From IMG/VR virus record IMGVR_UViG_3300048925_000692, positions 1-21,863 of that record: DNA of 21,863 nucleotides; one strand, written 5' to 3'. Shown here one piece after another: positions 5,760 through 11,455 of this stretch. Numbering within the stretch: the first letter of the stretch is position 1; every line of letters begins with the position of its first letter. A program made the translations under genes and the position numbers. The stretch comes from a virus. The notes below the pieces were generated by a model. The model worked only from the letters and a program-made list of their open reading frames with translations. It was not told where the DNA came from and ran no database searches.

Positions 5760-5951
5760 GTGATTGAAATTGAGGAGGTAACAGAGCAACTCCCAGCGGA
5801 TGGACGTGTCCTTATAACGTGTAAAAACGGTGTTATCTGCAGCGTGCGCCAGGTGCACGAAAATGAACATGTGGCATCACTTAATGCTCTGATTGAAATA
5901 GCAAAAATGGCTGGTTACACGATCACTAAAAACGGGTGCGTTAAGGTATAA
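5760..5951 (+). CDS. SOS-controlled 63-aa protein, candidate antirepressor
   Basis: Starts with GTG and reads MIEIEEVTEQLPADGRVLIT; GAGGT six bases upstream is the ribosome binding site. It is a small soluble protein with a beta-rich first half (GRVLITCKNGVICSVRQV) and a helical second half (ASLNALIEIAKMAGYTI). I recognise no family. Directly seen: it is the first gene behind a near-ideal LexA box. Known: Gifsy-like prophages have repressors without an autocleavage domain, inactivated by small LexA-controlled antirepressors. Inferred: this protein may have that job here, since the repressor at 1940-2326 also lacks the domain. DinI-like modulators do not match. The identity is unproven, but that it is a gene is likely. 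Confidence 0.7.
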   Translation: MIEIEEVTEQLPADGRVLITCKNGVICSVRQVHENEHVASLNALIEIAKMAGYTITKNGCVKV

Positions 5952-5983
5952 AATGTGGGCTGGCCTGAACAACCGGTAACCAC

Positions 5984-6003
5984 TTACTGAACAATTGCTG
6001 CGT
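5984..6003. repeat. Dispersed 20-base repeat, copy B
   Basis: TTACTGAACAATTGCTGCGT, 18 of 20 identical to the copy at 1802-1821. It lies just before the DUF1367 gene, at the border of the antiterminator module. Confidence 0.6.
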
Positions 6004-6017
6004 TAACGGGGGAACCG

Positions 6018-6449
6018 ATGGCGCAGTATAGCTTTATCAAATCTACTGGCGGGGTATTAATTCCCGCTACACCCGACACACGGGCCTTTATCAACTCAAA
6101 GGTCAAACCGGGTGCTGTTTTATATGCTGATTTCAGGCAAGCGCGTAACCCGGCGTTTCACCGGAAATTCTTTGCGCTCCTTAACCTGGGCTTTGATTAC
6201 TGGCAGCCTGGCGGCGGTGCAATTTTTTCGGCCGATGAAAAGCTGCTTCGAGGTTATGTACAGCTCGTCGCACACCATGCCGGGCATGAGAAAATCCTTC
6301 TGCAATTAGCAGAGCAATATCTTCGCGAACAAGCCGGGATACGCGCCAGAAATAGCAGTCTGGTGAAATCCTTCGACGCGTTTCGGGCATTTCCCACACC
6401 GCAGGCCGCTGAAAACGCCGCCGCTCAGTTGCTGGATTACGCCGCATGA
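6018..6449 (+). CDS. DUF1367 family phage protein, shortened
   Basis: 143 residues. MAQYSFIKSTGGVLIPATPD, the phrase ARNPAFHRKFFALLNLGFDY and SLVKSFDAFRAF are hallmarks of DUF1367, a common lambdoid protein of unknown role encoded between replication genes and Q. From memory, family members are nearer 200 residues, with a segment between the SFDAFRA motif and the terminal ENAAAQL motif. Here FPTPQAAENAAAQLLDYAA follows at once, so about 50 residues appear to be missing without loss of frame. The ribosome binding site is weak (GGGGG). Its end overlaps the next gene by four bases (ATGA). Confidence 0.8.
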   Translation: MAQYSFIKSTGGVLIPATPDTRAFINSKVKPGAVLYADFRQARNPAFHRKFFALLNLGFDYWQPGGGAIFSADEKLLRGYVQLVAHHAGHEKILLQLAEQYLREQAGIRARNSSLVKSFDAFRAFPTPQAAENAAAQLLDYAA

Positions 6450-6628
6450 AAAAAATCGATCTCACCAAATACGTGTGCGGGCGCGCACTGATCGTCCGCA
6501 CTCCTGGTCTCTGTAATTTCAATCCCAGTACCGGCGCTCCGGCGCATTATCGCATCGCAGAAACCTTCGGCACGTCGAGGGGATTTTTCGCACTCAGTAA
6601 ATCTGGAGAGAAGGGGTTTTTAAAATGA
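6446..6628 (+). CDS. Hypothetical 60-aa protein before Q
   Basis: MKKIDLTKYVCGRALIVRTP begins a small basic protein with two Cys and many aromatic residues (CNFNPSTGAPAHYRIAETFG), ending SGEKGFLK. It overlaps DUF1367 by ATGA at its start and Q by ATGA at its end, so all three are translationally coupled. No family is recognised. The coupling is the main reason to believe that it is expressed. Confidence 0.65.
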   Translation: MKKIDLTKYVCGRALIVRTPGLCNFNPSTGAPAHYRIAETFGTSRGFFALSKSGEKGFLK

Positions 6629-7440
6629 AACTGGAATCATCACTCAAACATTTTAGCCCTCAGGGTATGCAGATTAGCGACAGCATAAAAGGGACTTCTC
6701 CGGATCGTCTTACTGGTACTGATGTTAAAGCTGCCATGGGTACCACCAGCACACGGGCACGCTTTGGACTTGCCGCTTTTTTGGGTAAAGCTGGCGTTAG
6801 CAAATCTGATGAGCAACTGGCGGTGCAGATGCTGGTACGGCACGCAATGGAGATTGCACCGAAGAATGTCCGAAAGGCGGCTGGCGGGCAATTCAGTCAT
6901 TGTATGTTGTTGCTGGCACAATTCGCTTTCGCGGATTACTCACGTTCGGCGGCAAGTGACGCAACCTGTTCTAGTTGCAACGGTACCGGAAAGACGACCA
7001 GGACGCAGGTTACACGTAAAGTCTCTTATCCGTGGGGAAAGGCGCCTTACTGGGCCAGCCGATCCCGCGCGGTTCATCCGTCCGACTGGGAAAAATGGAC
7101 AGAGGTAACGGAGATTTTCCCGGTCAAATGCAAAGCCTGCGAGGGCAAAGGCCTACTAAGCGCCCGATGTCGCTGTGGCGGTAAAGGCGAGATACTCGAC
7201 CGTAAGGCGACGAAAGAAAAGGGGGCTCCCGTGTTCAAAACATGCAAGCGTTGCAATGGCCATGGATTTTCGACTGTTTCTTCTGCAACGGTCCATCGCG
7301 CCATCCTGACGTATTTACCAGACCTTCATCAGTCGTCATGGTCACGCAACTGGAAGCCTTTCTTTGAAAGGCTAGTGGATACGCTTCATAAAGAAGAGAA
7401 ACATGCTGCGTCAGAATTCGAGAAGGTGACCTCTTATTGA
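6625..7440 (+). CDS. Q: Late antitermination protein Q (phage 82 type)
   Basis: 271 residues. Q binds DNA at the late promoter and modifies RNA polymerase so that it ignores terminators in the late operon. The family signature is the set of DnaJ-like zinc knuckles, Cys pairs at about 115/118 (CSSCNGTG), 169/172 (CKACEGKG), 182/184 (CRCGGKG) and 207/210 (CKRCNGHG), with a helical N-terminal half and an aromatic C-terminal region (SSWSRNWKPFFERL). Length is normal. Its expected targets, a late promoter and a terminator, follow immediately. It lies downstream of the LexA-controlled promoter with no clear terminator between. Confidence 0.88.
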   Translation: MKLESSLKHFSPQGMQISDSIKGTSPDRLTGTDVKAAMGTTSTRARFGLAAFLGKAGVSKSDEQLAVQMLVRHAMEIAPKNVRKAAGGQFSHCMLLLAQFAFADYSRSAASDATCSSCNGTGKTTRTQVTRKVSYPWGKAPYWASRSRAVHPSDWEKWTEVTEIFPVKCKACEGKGLLSARCRCGGKGEILDRKATKEKGAPVFKTCKRCNGHGFSTVSSATVHRAILTYLPDLHQSSWSRNWKPFFERLVDTLHKEEKHAASEFEKVTSY

Positions 7441-7480
7441 TGCGCCCGGATAAATGACGATAACTTTTTGCATGACGCTG

Positions 7481-7510
7481 TTGACTTTGCATAAACGTGT
7501 CCTGTATGAT
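7481..7510 (+). promoter_or_regulatory. Late promoter pR'
   Basis: TTGACT, 18 bases, TATGAT, directly after Q. The start would be at about 7517, some 35 bases before the hairpin terminator. A short GGG/CCC hairpin (7520-7533) lies at the transcript start, where Q-dependent pausing occurs in lambda and phage 82. The Q binding site itself is not identifiable by eye. Confidence 0.75.
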
Positions 7511-7551
7511 TCTAATCATGGGTATTAACGCCCGTAAGAAATAAATTATAA

Positions 7552-7583
7552 AACCCTGCCTACTGGCGGGGTTTGTTGTTTTT
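7552..7583 (+). terminator. tR'-like terminator, target of Q
   Basis: 9-bp stem AACCCTGCC / GGCGGGGTT (one G-T pair) with TACT loop, followed by TGTTGTTTTT. It would stop transcripts from the late promoter unless polymerase carries Q. Confidence 0.8.
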
Positions 7584-7607
7584 GTGCATTGCTGTTTTTG
7601 TGCATTG
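7577..7607 (+). repeat. Tandem 16-base repeat
   Basis: TGTTTTTGTGCATTG occurs at 7577-7591 and 7593-7607. The first copy is the T tract of the tR' terminator. The duplication joins the terminator to the hicB remnant. Confidence 0.6.
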
Positions 7608-7775
7608 AATGCCCTTGTTCAACGTGGGGTTACAAACGCTGAACTGGCCTGAATAATTGATGCGCGACCGCTGGATGTAACGCGCATTCTGCACTTACAC
7701 CATTCAACAAAAATCGCCACCCTTCAAAACGCGCTGGTGGCTCTCGGGCAAACCCTTGAGCTGAGCGCAGTGTAA
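7605..7775 (+). pseudogene. hicB: Remnant of a HicB-type antitoxin gene, C-terminal part
   Basis: Read in one frame the segment gives LNALVQRGVTNAELA, a TGA stop at 7650-7652, then IIDARPLDVTRILHLHHSTK and ALVALGQTLELSAV with a stop at 7775. The pattern ELA..I......(V/I)TRL..LHH(A/S)TKI....ALG..L...V matches the C-terminal DNA-binding end of HicB, the antitoxin that neutralises the HicA RNase. The antitoxin body, its start and hicA are absent, and an internal stop breaks the rest, so this is a fossil. The upstream border runs into the Q terminator. The stop codon could be a sequencing error, but the missing N-terminus could not. Confidence 0.65.
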
Positions 7776-7792
7776 AAATATTAACGTAAACA

Positions 7793-7817
7793 AAGGTTCG
7801 CTTCGGCGGGCCTTTTT
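7793..7817 (+). terminator. Intrinsic terminator before the lysis genes
   Basis: 9-bp stem AAGGTTCGC / GCGGGCCTT (two G-T pairs) around TTCG, followed by TTTTT. A second barrier between the late promoter and the lysis genes that Q-modified polymerase would have to pass. Confidence 0.75.
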
Positions 7818-7821
7818 CATT

Positions 7822-7879
7822 TCTGGCCTCGGGAATCGCACACAACCTTCACTTTTTACGAAAGAGCCCGAAGGCCAGA
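7822..7879. repeat. Long inverted repeat in the holin leader
   Basis: TCTGGCCTCGGG (7822-7833) pairs with CCCGAAGGCCAGA (7867-7879) with one bulged A, around a 33-base loop. It lies about 40 bases before the holin start and does not cover its ribosome binding site. Confidence 0.5.
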
Positions 7880-7920
7880 TCTCTCTCATATAGCACCCCG
7901 ACTCAATCGGAGGTGAATCT

Positions 7921-8232
7921 ATGGCTAAGTGTATGCACGATAAAGAAGGTATTGCCGGGGTTACCTGGATTGTTCTGCTGGTCATTGCCGGCTGGGGCGG
8001 CCTGGTTCGCTATCTGATCGATATCAGACAAAACAAAGCAGCATGGAGTTGGGTAAACGCGTTAGCTCAAATGGTCGTCTCAGGTTTCACCGGTGTCATT
8101 GGTGGGTTAATTAGCATTGAAAGTGGCCTGAGTATTTACATGATTCTGGCTACTGCCGGAATTAGCGGCTCGATGGGATCGGTCGCACTGACGTATTTCT
8201 GGGAGCGGTTTACCGGGGTAAAAGTTCAATGA
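7921..8232 (+). CDS. Holin
   Basis: 103-residue inner-membrane protein with three hydrophobic segments: about 13-32 ([20 protein letters not shown]), 48-65 ([16 protein letters not shown]) and 70-90 ([20 protein letters not shown]), and a short charged N-terminus. The HDKEGIAG start and overall layout fit the family of phage holins also found in P1 (LydA-like, holin_3 superfamily). It makes the lesions that let the endolysin out and sets lysis time. CGGAGGTGAATCT before the ATG is a strong ribosome binding site. A Met at residue 5 could give a second, shorter form. The stop overlaps the endolysin start. Confidence 0.85.
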   Translation: MAKCMHDKEGIAGVTWIVLLVIAGWGGLVRYLIDIRQNKAAWSWVNALAQMVVSGFTGVIGGLISIESGLSIYMILATAGISGSMGSVALTYFWERFTGVKVQ

Positions 8233-8858
8233 ATCTCAATCAGTTCCAAAAGGCGGTTCCCATTGACGCCGGTTCAGCTTCGCGCTGGCTCCAGCCACTT
8301 AACGACGCGATGGCCGAGTTTGGCCTTACCAGCACAATCGACCAGGCAATGTTTATTGCCCAGGCCGGACATGAAAGCACCAGCTTTAGCGCGCTGGTGG
8401 AAAATTTTAACTACAGCGTTTCAGGTCTTGCGGGTTTTGTCCGTGCGGGGCGTATCACCCCGCAGCAGGCTCAGGCGCTCGGACGCAAGCCAGATGAGAA
8501 AGTTTTACCCGTAGAGCGTCAGCGCGCGATTGCCAACCTGGTTTACAGCAAGCGTTTTGGTAACACCGCTCCCGGTGATGGCTGGAAATTTCGAGGACGT
8601 GGACTGATTGGCATTACCTTCCTGAACAATTACCGGCGCTGTGGTATCGCGTTGAAACTTGATCTTGTTACCTCTCCTGAACAACTGGAACAGGAGGTAA
8701 ACGCCGCGCGATCCGCCGCGTGGTTTTACGTCACTAACGGTTGCCTGAAATATCCCGGCGACGTGGGCCGGGTCACGCAAATTATTAACGGCGGTCAGAA
8801 CGGCATCGGTGATCGCCTTGACCGTTACAACCGCGCAATATGCGCATTGGGGGAATGA
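8229..8858 (+). CDS. Endolysin, glycoside hydrolase family 19
   Basis: 209 residues. A GH19 chitinase-like muramidase that cuts peptidoglycan. Glu49 in the phrase [10 protein letters not shown] and Glu58 (ALVENFNYS) are the expected catalytic pair, and [20 protein letters not shown] is the conserved substrate-cleft segment. The C-terminal [20 protein letters not shown] is also family-typical. No signal peptide or signal-anchor is present, so release depends on the holin encoded just before it. Length is normal and the frame is intact. Confidence 0.92.
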   Translation: MNLNQFQKAVPIDAGSASRWLQPLNDAMAEFGLTSTIDQAMFIAQAGHESTSFSALVENFNYSVSGLAGFVRAGRITPQQAQALGRKPDEKVLPVERQRAIANLVYSKRFGNTAPGDGWKFRGRGLIGITFLNNYRRCGIALKLDLVTSPEQLEQEVNAARSAAWFYVTNGCLKYPGDVGRVTQIINGGQNGIGDRLDRYNRAICALGE

Positions 8859-9070
8859 TGGTTATCGAAAACTGGAAACAAAGCTGGAAGTTATTCAGCG
8901 TTCAGGCTCTTGCTGTCGCCGGGACAATTCCCGTTATCTGGTCACAATTACCCGATGACGTCAAAGCAATGATCCCTGCGAGCTGGATGGGGGCAATCAC
9001 TGCGGTTGTGGCGGTGTGCGGCATCGTTGGTCGCCTGGTAAAACAGCCTGCAGCTTCGGACCCGAAGTGA
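8858..9070 (+). CDS. Small two-helix membrane protein of the lysis cassette
   Basis: 70 residues from [20 protein letters not shown], with two hydrophobic stretches (about 13-30 and 44-60, GAITAVVAVCGIVGRLV). It matches the pattern of small proteins (DUF7940 type) encoded between endolysin and spanins in enterobacterial phages, often called second holins or antiholins. Function is inferred only from position and shape. ATG codons at 8840, 8855 and 8858 are in frame. 8858 is chosen because GGGGGA is then a few bases upstream, and it overlaps the endolysin stop by one base. The stop overlaps the Rz start. Confidence 0.7.
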   Translation: MVIENWKQSWKLFSVQALAVAGTIPVIWSQLPDDVKAMIPASWMGAITAVVAVCGIVGRLVKQPAASDPK

Positions 9071-9330
9071 TGGGCGCCCTGGAAGCCATTATCGGCGGCA
9101 TTATCACTCTGGCCCTTCTTCTGTTTGGTGCACACCGTGTCGGAAAGAGTCAGGGTAAAGCAGAGGCAAAGGCCAACGTGCAAGAGCAGACCGCTGCCGC
9201 TGCTATCGCCGCCACTAAACGCCGGGTTGAAGTCATCAAAGAGGCCAGCGATGTACAGCAGACTGTTAACCATATGCCTGATGACGATGTTGATCGGGAG
9301 CTGCGCGACAACTGGACCCGCAAAGCTTGA
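9070..9330 (+). CDS. Rz-like inner-membrane spanin subunit
   Basis: 86 residues starting MGALEAIIGGIITLALLLFG, an N-terminal membrane anchor. A long Ala/Glu/Lys-rich coiled coil in the periplasm follows, then a C-terminal contact region (DDDVDRELRDNWTRKA). With the lipoprotein encoded in the overlapping frame it would bridge and fuse inner and outer membranes at the end of lysis. It is shorter than lambda Rz (about 150). The start is ATG at 9070, overlapping the previous stop; an upstream in-frame ATG at 9016 would lie inside the preceding gene. Confidence 0.78.
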   Translation: MGALEAIIGGIITLALLLFGAHRVGKSQGKAEAKANVQEQTAAAAIAATKRRVEVIKEASDVQQTVNHMPDDDVDRELRDNWTRKA

Positions 9331-9484
9331 CGTTATCGATACTGCTTGCGACTGGGTAAAGCCAGTCTACCTGACTTTAGAAGACATCCGGGTAATGGAC
9401 CCGAACACAAAGAAAGACATCCTGATTCATAACAATTCCTGGCGTAGTCACTGCGCTGCTGAAACAGAATTCGCACCTCACTAA
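9251..9484 (+). CDS. Rz1-like outer-membrane spanin lipoprotein
   Basis: 77 residues in the +1 frame, starting inside Rz and running 154 bases past its end. MYSRLLTICLMTMLIGSC is a lipoprotein signal with the lipid-attachment Cys18 in a LIGS-C lipobox. The mature part is short (ATTGPAKLDVIDTACDWVKP...). AAAGAGG precedes the ATG. A lipoprotein nested in a coiled-coil membrane protein gene just after an endolysin is diagnostic of Rz/Rz1. It is longer than lambda Rz1 and less Pro-rich. The frame beginning at 9125 has no support as a start. Confidence 0.8.
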   Translation: MYSRLLTICLMTMLIGSCATTGPAKLDVIDTACDWVKPVYLTLEDIRVMDPNTKKDILIHNNSWRSHCAAETEFAPH

Positions 9485-9525
9485 AAGAGATCACGGCCAG
9501 TATCATCCTGATCTAAGGAAACGTA

Positions 9526-9618
9526 ATGAAAAAATGTATTTTTGCATTCATCTGCCTTTTTTCTTTATCTGCTCACGCTGAAAAATACCTGACTTATCCT
9601 GACTCCCCGCGGGCTTAG
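9526..9618 (+). pseudogene. Secreted-protein N-terminus cut at the deletion junction
   Basis: CTAAGGAAACGT precedes ATG; the 30 residues begin MKKCIFAFICLFSLSAHAEK, a classic signal peptide with AHA as cleavage site, then YLTYPDSPRA and a stop. A mature part of about 12 residues is too short. The last codons overlap another frame that reads into the gpZ-like remnant. The likely explanation is that a small secreted gene downstream of the spanins was cut when the head genes were deleted. It could also be a genuine micro-protein. Confidence 0.5.
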
Positions 9619-9819
9619 CCCTGCAACCGAAAACTGCAACAACAAAATGAAAGCCAGCAACCGGCGCGACGCGTTTTAGTGGCGTTTCGTTGAGTTAGGT
9701 ACGTCGAGCATTCCCCCGCACCCCTTTGTGCGGCCTGCGTTTGATTCATGCAGAAAGAGGCGGCACGAACTGTTCCTGGCTGGATGAACAGAGACATTAA
9801 TGAGGGGCTATCAAAATGA
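9611..9819 (+). pseudogene. Remnant of a gpZ / HK97-gp10-like tail completion gene
   Basis: One frame reads GLSPATENC...KASNRRDAF, a TAG stop at 9677-9679, then WRFVELGTSSIPPHPFVRPA and FDS. The end of the gene is in another frame: KEAARTVPGWMNRDINEGLSK with TGA at 9817-9819. The phrases WRFVE.GTS and HPF.RPAFDS are hallmarks of HK97 gp10-like proteins, the lambda gpZ equivalents that prepare tails for joining heads. The N-terminal part is absent, there is one nonsense codon, and about one base is lost near 9745. The stop overlaps the next start (ATGA), as expected for the old operon. The gene is dead and marks the edge of a large deletion. Confidence 0.75.
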
Positions 9820-10163
9820 CGGAGGCAACAATTTATGCCCTGATCGGTGCACTAGCGAACGGTCAGGTTTATCCCTATGTGGTACCGCTGAATGCGCAGA
9901 AGGAGCCTACAGTAAATCCACCCTGGGTTATCTTCTCGCTGCCTACTGTTACAGTGACCGATATGCTTTGTGGGCAGGCCGAATCAACCGTTTCGATTCG
10001 AGTGGATGTTTATTCGCTGGATGTGAATGAGGCACGTGAAATCCGTGATCAGGCACTTGCCAGTCTGTCTGTTCTTGGGTTGGAACATATCAAAAAGTTG
10101 CAGCTATATGAACCGGAGACCCGTCTTCATCGCGCCTCGCTCGAGGCAACTGTGATTGTCTGA
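9816..10163 (+). CDS. Tail terminator protein (gpU-like, DUF3168)
   Basis: 115 residues starting MTEATIYALIGALANGQVYP. The layout fits DUF3168 tail-completion proteins: a conserved IFSLPTVTVTDMLCGQAEST sheet, VRVDVYSLDVNEAREIRDQA and a final LHRASLEATV strand. This ring protein caps the tail tube, stopping its growth and forming the surface that meets the head. It is intact although the gene before it is broken. The length is typical. It is the first complete tail gene after the deletion and is followed by a terminator-like hairpin. Confidence 0.8.
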   Translation: MTEATIYALIGALANGQVYPYVVPLNAQKEPTVNPPWVIFSLPTVTVTDMLCGQAESTVSIRVDVYSLDVNEAREIRDQALASLSVLGLEHIKKLQLYEPETRLHRASLEATVIV

Positions 10164-10187
10164 ATCGTCACGTATTATCAATCTACT

Positions 10188-10210
10188 AACCCGCACCGGC
10201 GGGTTTTTTT
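10188..10210 (+). terminator. Terminator-like hairpin after the tail terminator gene
   Basis: Stem AACCCGC / GCGGGTT with loop ACCG and seven T. It lies inside the tail operon, so full expression downstream needs Q-type readthrough or another promoter. Confidence 0.75.
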
Positions 10211-10229
10211 ACGTCTGGAGAAAATATGA
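10204..10229 (+). repeat. 26-base repeat at a gene start, copy A
   Basis: Seven T, then ACGTCTGGAGAAAATATGA, including the terminator T tract, ribosome binding site and ATG of the tail tube gene. The same 26 bases with one change stand before the fiber gene at 20675-20700. Confidence 0.7.
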
Positions 10230-10702
10230 CCAGTAAATATGAAAGAACAAAGGGTACGAAAATTGGTATCTCTAATGCCCCGGTTACCGAAGCCGATTTT
10301 GTTGCTGCCGGTTTTCCGACGGCGGGCGTGACATTCCTTGAAGCTGAATGTGCCACGAAAGAGATCAGCTATACGGGTGGCCAGAAAAGTGACATCGATG
10401 TCACCACGCTTTGCTCAACCGAGCAGGAGCAGATCAATGGTCTGGCTGCGCCGGCAGAAATGTCCATTTCCCGCAACTGGGTGGGCGACGAAGAAGCGCA
10501 ATTATCGTTGCAGACTGCGTATGAGAATGACGAGCTGCGTGCGCTGAAAGTCGTTTTTCCCTCCGGTAATGGCTTTTATGTGCTGGTAGAGGTTCGTCAA
10601 AGCAGTTGGTCTGCTGCGACATCTCAGGTTGTTAGCGCAACCTATTCGCTGCGCGTGAAAGGCAAGCCAAAACGCATCACCGCGCCAGCATCTGGTTCTT
10701 AA
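10226..10702 (+). CDS. Major tail tube protein (gpV-like)
   Basis: 158 residues starting MTSKYERTKGTKIGISNAPV. Features fit lambda-type tail tube proteins: an early SNAPVTEADFVAAGFPTAGV segment, SDIDVTTLCSTEQEQINGLA, and a beta-rich core ending ATYSLRVKGKPKRI. Hexamers stack to form the tube. Position between tail terminator and assembly chaperone is exactly that of gpV. It lacks the extra C-terminal Ig-like domain of lambda gpV (lambda 246 residues), as in many relatives. CTGGAG is the ribosome binding site. It ends in a terminator-like hairpin overlapping its stop. Confidence 0.85.
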   Translation: MTSKYERTKGTKIGISNAPVTEADFVAAGFPTAGVTFLEAECATKEISYTGGQKSDIDVTTLCSTEQEQINGLAAPAEMSISRNWVGDEEAQLSLQTAYENDELRALKVVFPSGNGFYVLVEVRQSSWSAATSQVVSATYSLRVKGKPKRITAPASGS

Positions 10703-10720
10703 GCGCCTTCGGGCGCTTTT
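10701..10720 (+). terminator. Terminator-like hairpin after the tail tube gene
   Basis: Stem AAGCGCC / GGCGCTT around TTCG followed by TT and CCTTT. It begins in the stop codon of the tail tube gene and could lower expression of the chaperone relative to the abundant tube protein. Confidence 0.65.
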
Positions 10721-10749
10721 CCTTTAATTGAAACGCAGAGAGTATAAAA

Positions 10750-11130
10750 ATGTTGAATTTACGTGAGCTCGCTCTGGCATCTAATTTGGCTTTCCGCACT
10801 AAAAGCATCACTGTTCCTGAATGGGATAACGCAAAAGTCATTCTTCGCGAACCCTCCGGCGAAGCATGGGCGCGAGTCAGGGATTTTATCGCCCCAACAG
10901 TCACGGAAGATGAAGAGCTTGTGAAGCTGACAGAAACACAGGCGTTTATCCGGAATAAAGAGGCAGATGCAATTCTTTTCGTTGACGTGCTTCTGGATCA
11001 AGACGGGAAACGGGTTTTTTCTGACGATGATGTTAGTGTTGTCGCCGAAATTTACGGACAGGTTCACAAACGCCTTCTTGGTGTTGCGATGTCGCTGAGC
11101 ATTGATCAGGACCAGGCCGAAAAAAAGTAA
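10750..11130 (+). CDS. Tail assembly chaperone G
   Basis: 126 residues starting MLNLRELALASNLAFRTKSI, equivalent to lambda gpG. It coats the tape measure during tail assembly and is not part of the finished tail. It ends in SIDQDQAEKK just before the stop. The slippery heptamer A-AAA-AAG occupies the last two codons, and the -1 frame downstream is open into the next ORF, so a fraction of ribosomes should make a G-T fusion of about 223 residues. Helix-rich, acidic and of normal length. GCAGAGAG is the ribosome binding site. Confidence 0.85.
   Translation: MLNLRELALASNLAFRTKSITVPEWDNAKVILREPSGEAWARVRDFIAPTVTEDEELVKLTETQAFIRNKEADAILFVDVLLDQDGKRVFSDDDVSVVAEIYGQVHKRLLGVAMSLSIDQDQAEKK
11121..11127 (+). 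promoter_or_regulatory. -1 programmed frameshift site of G/G-T
   Basis: A-AAA-AAG in the G frame, directly before the TAA (11128-11130). Slipping back one base gives ...EKK-VKQPFTFFL-MALALRLG..., continuous with the next ORF. This is the standard E. coli slippery sequence in the standard place for tail chaperones. No obvious stimulatory stem is seen beyond the adjacent stop. Confidence 0.8.
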
Positions 11131-11153
11131 AACAACCCTTCACCTTTTTCCTC

Positions 11154-11420
11154 ATGGCTCTGGCACTCCGATTGGGGCGCACCCTTCACGAACTTCGCAG
11201 CACAATAACCGCCAGCGAGCTGAAAATGTGGATTGCCTATGACCGTCTGAGCCCCATTGGCGACTGGCGTGGTGACGTTCAGGCAGCTCAGATATCGGCA
11301 TCGGTATTCAATGCCCAGCGCGGTAAAGCGAATATAGCTGACCTGCTGCTGAAATGGGGAGGGGAGGAAGAGGAGGGGGAAGAAGATTCTGAGCTTGAAA
11401 AATGGATGTCTGATCTTTGA
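11154..11420 (+). CDS. Tail assembly chaperone T part (DUF4035)
   Basis: 88 residues from the first ATG; the functional product is the G-T fusion made by -1 frameshifting at 11121-11127, which enters this frame at 11127. MALALRLGRTLHELRSTITA and YDRLSPIGDWRGDVQAAQIS are typical of DUF4035 / gpT-like segments. The C-terminus is strongly acidic (EEEEGEEDSELEKW). T recruits tube protein to the G-coated tape measure. There is no ribosome binding site before the ATG, which supports expression mainly as a fusion. Confidence 0.82.
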   Translation: MALALRLGRTLHELRSTITASELKMWIAYDRLSPIGDWRGDVQAAQISASVFNAQRGKANIADLLLKWGGEEEEGEEDSELEKWMSDL

Positions 11421-11421
11421 T

Positions 11422-11444
11422 GCCCGCTGAGCGCGGGCTTTTTT
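11422..11444 (+). terminator. Terminator-like hairpin after G-T
   Basis: Stem GCCCGC / GCGGGC with loop TGAGC and six T, just before the tape measure gene. Confidence 0.75.
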
Positions 11445-11455
11445 AGGGGGGAAAT

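Noticed and set aside
9716-9733. CCGCAC/GTGCGG hairpin as a cos or terminator element
   Set aside because: It lies inside the gpZ-like coding remnant, encoding its PHPFVR segment, and has no T tract.
9615-9797. 60-codon minus-strand Cys-rich ORF
   Set aside because: Antisense of the gpZ-like remnant; the sense strand shows clear family motifs.
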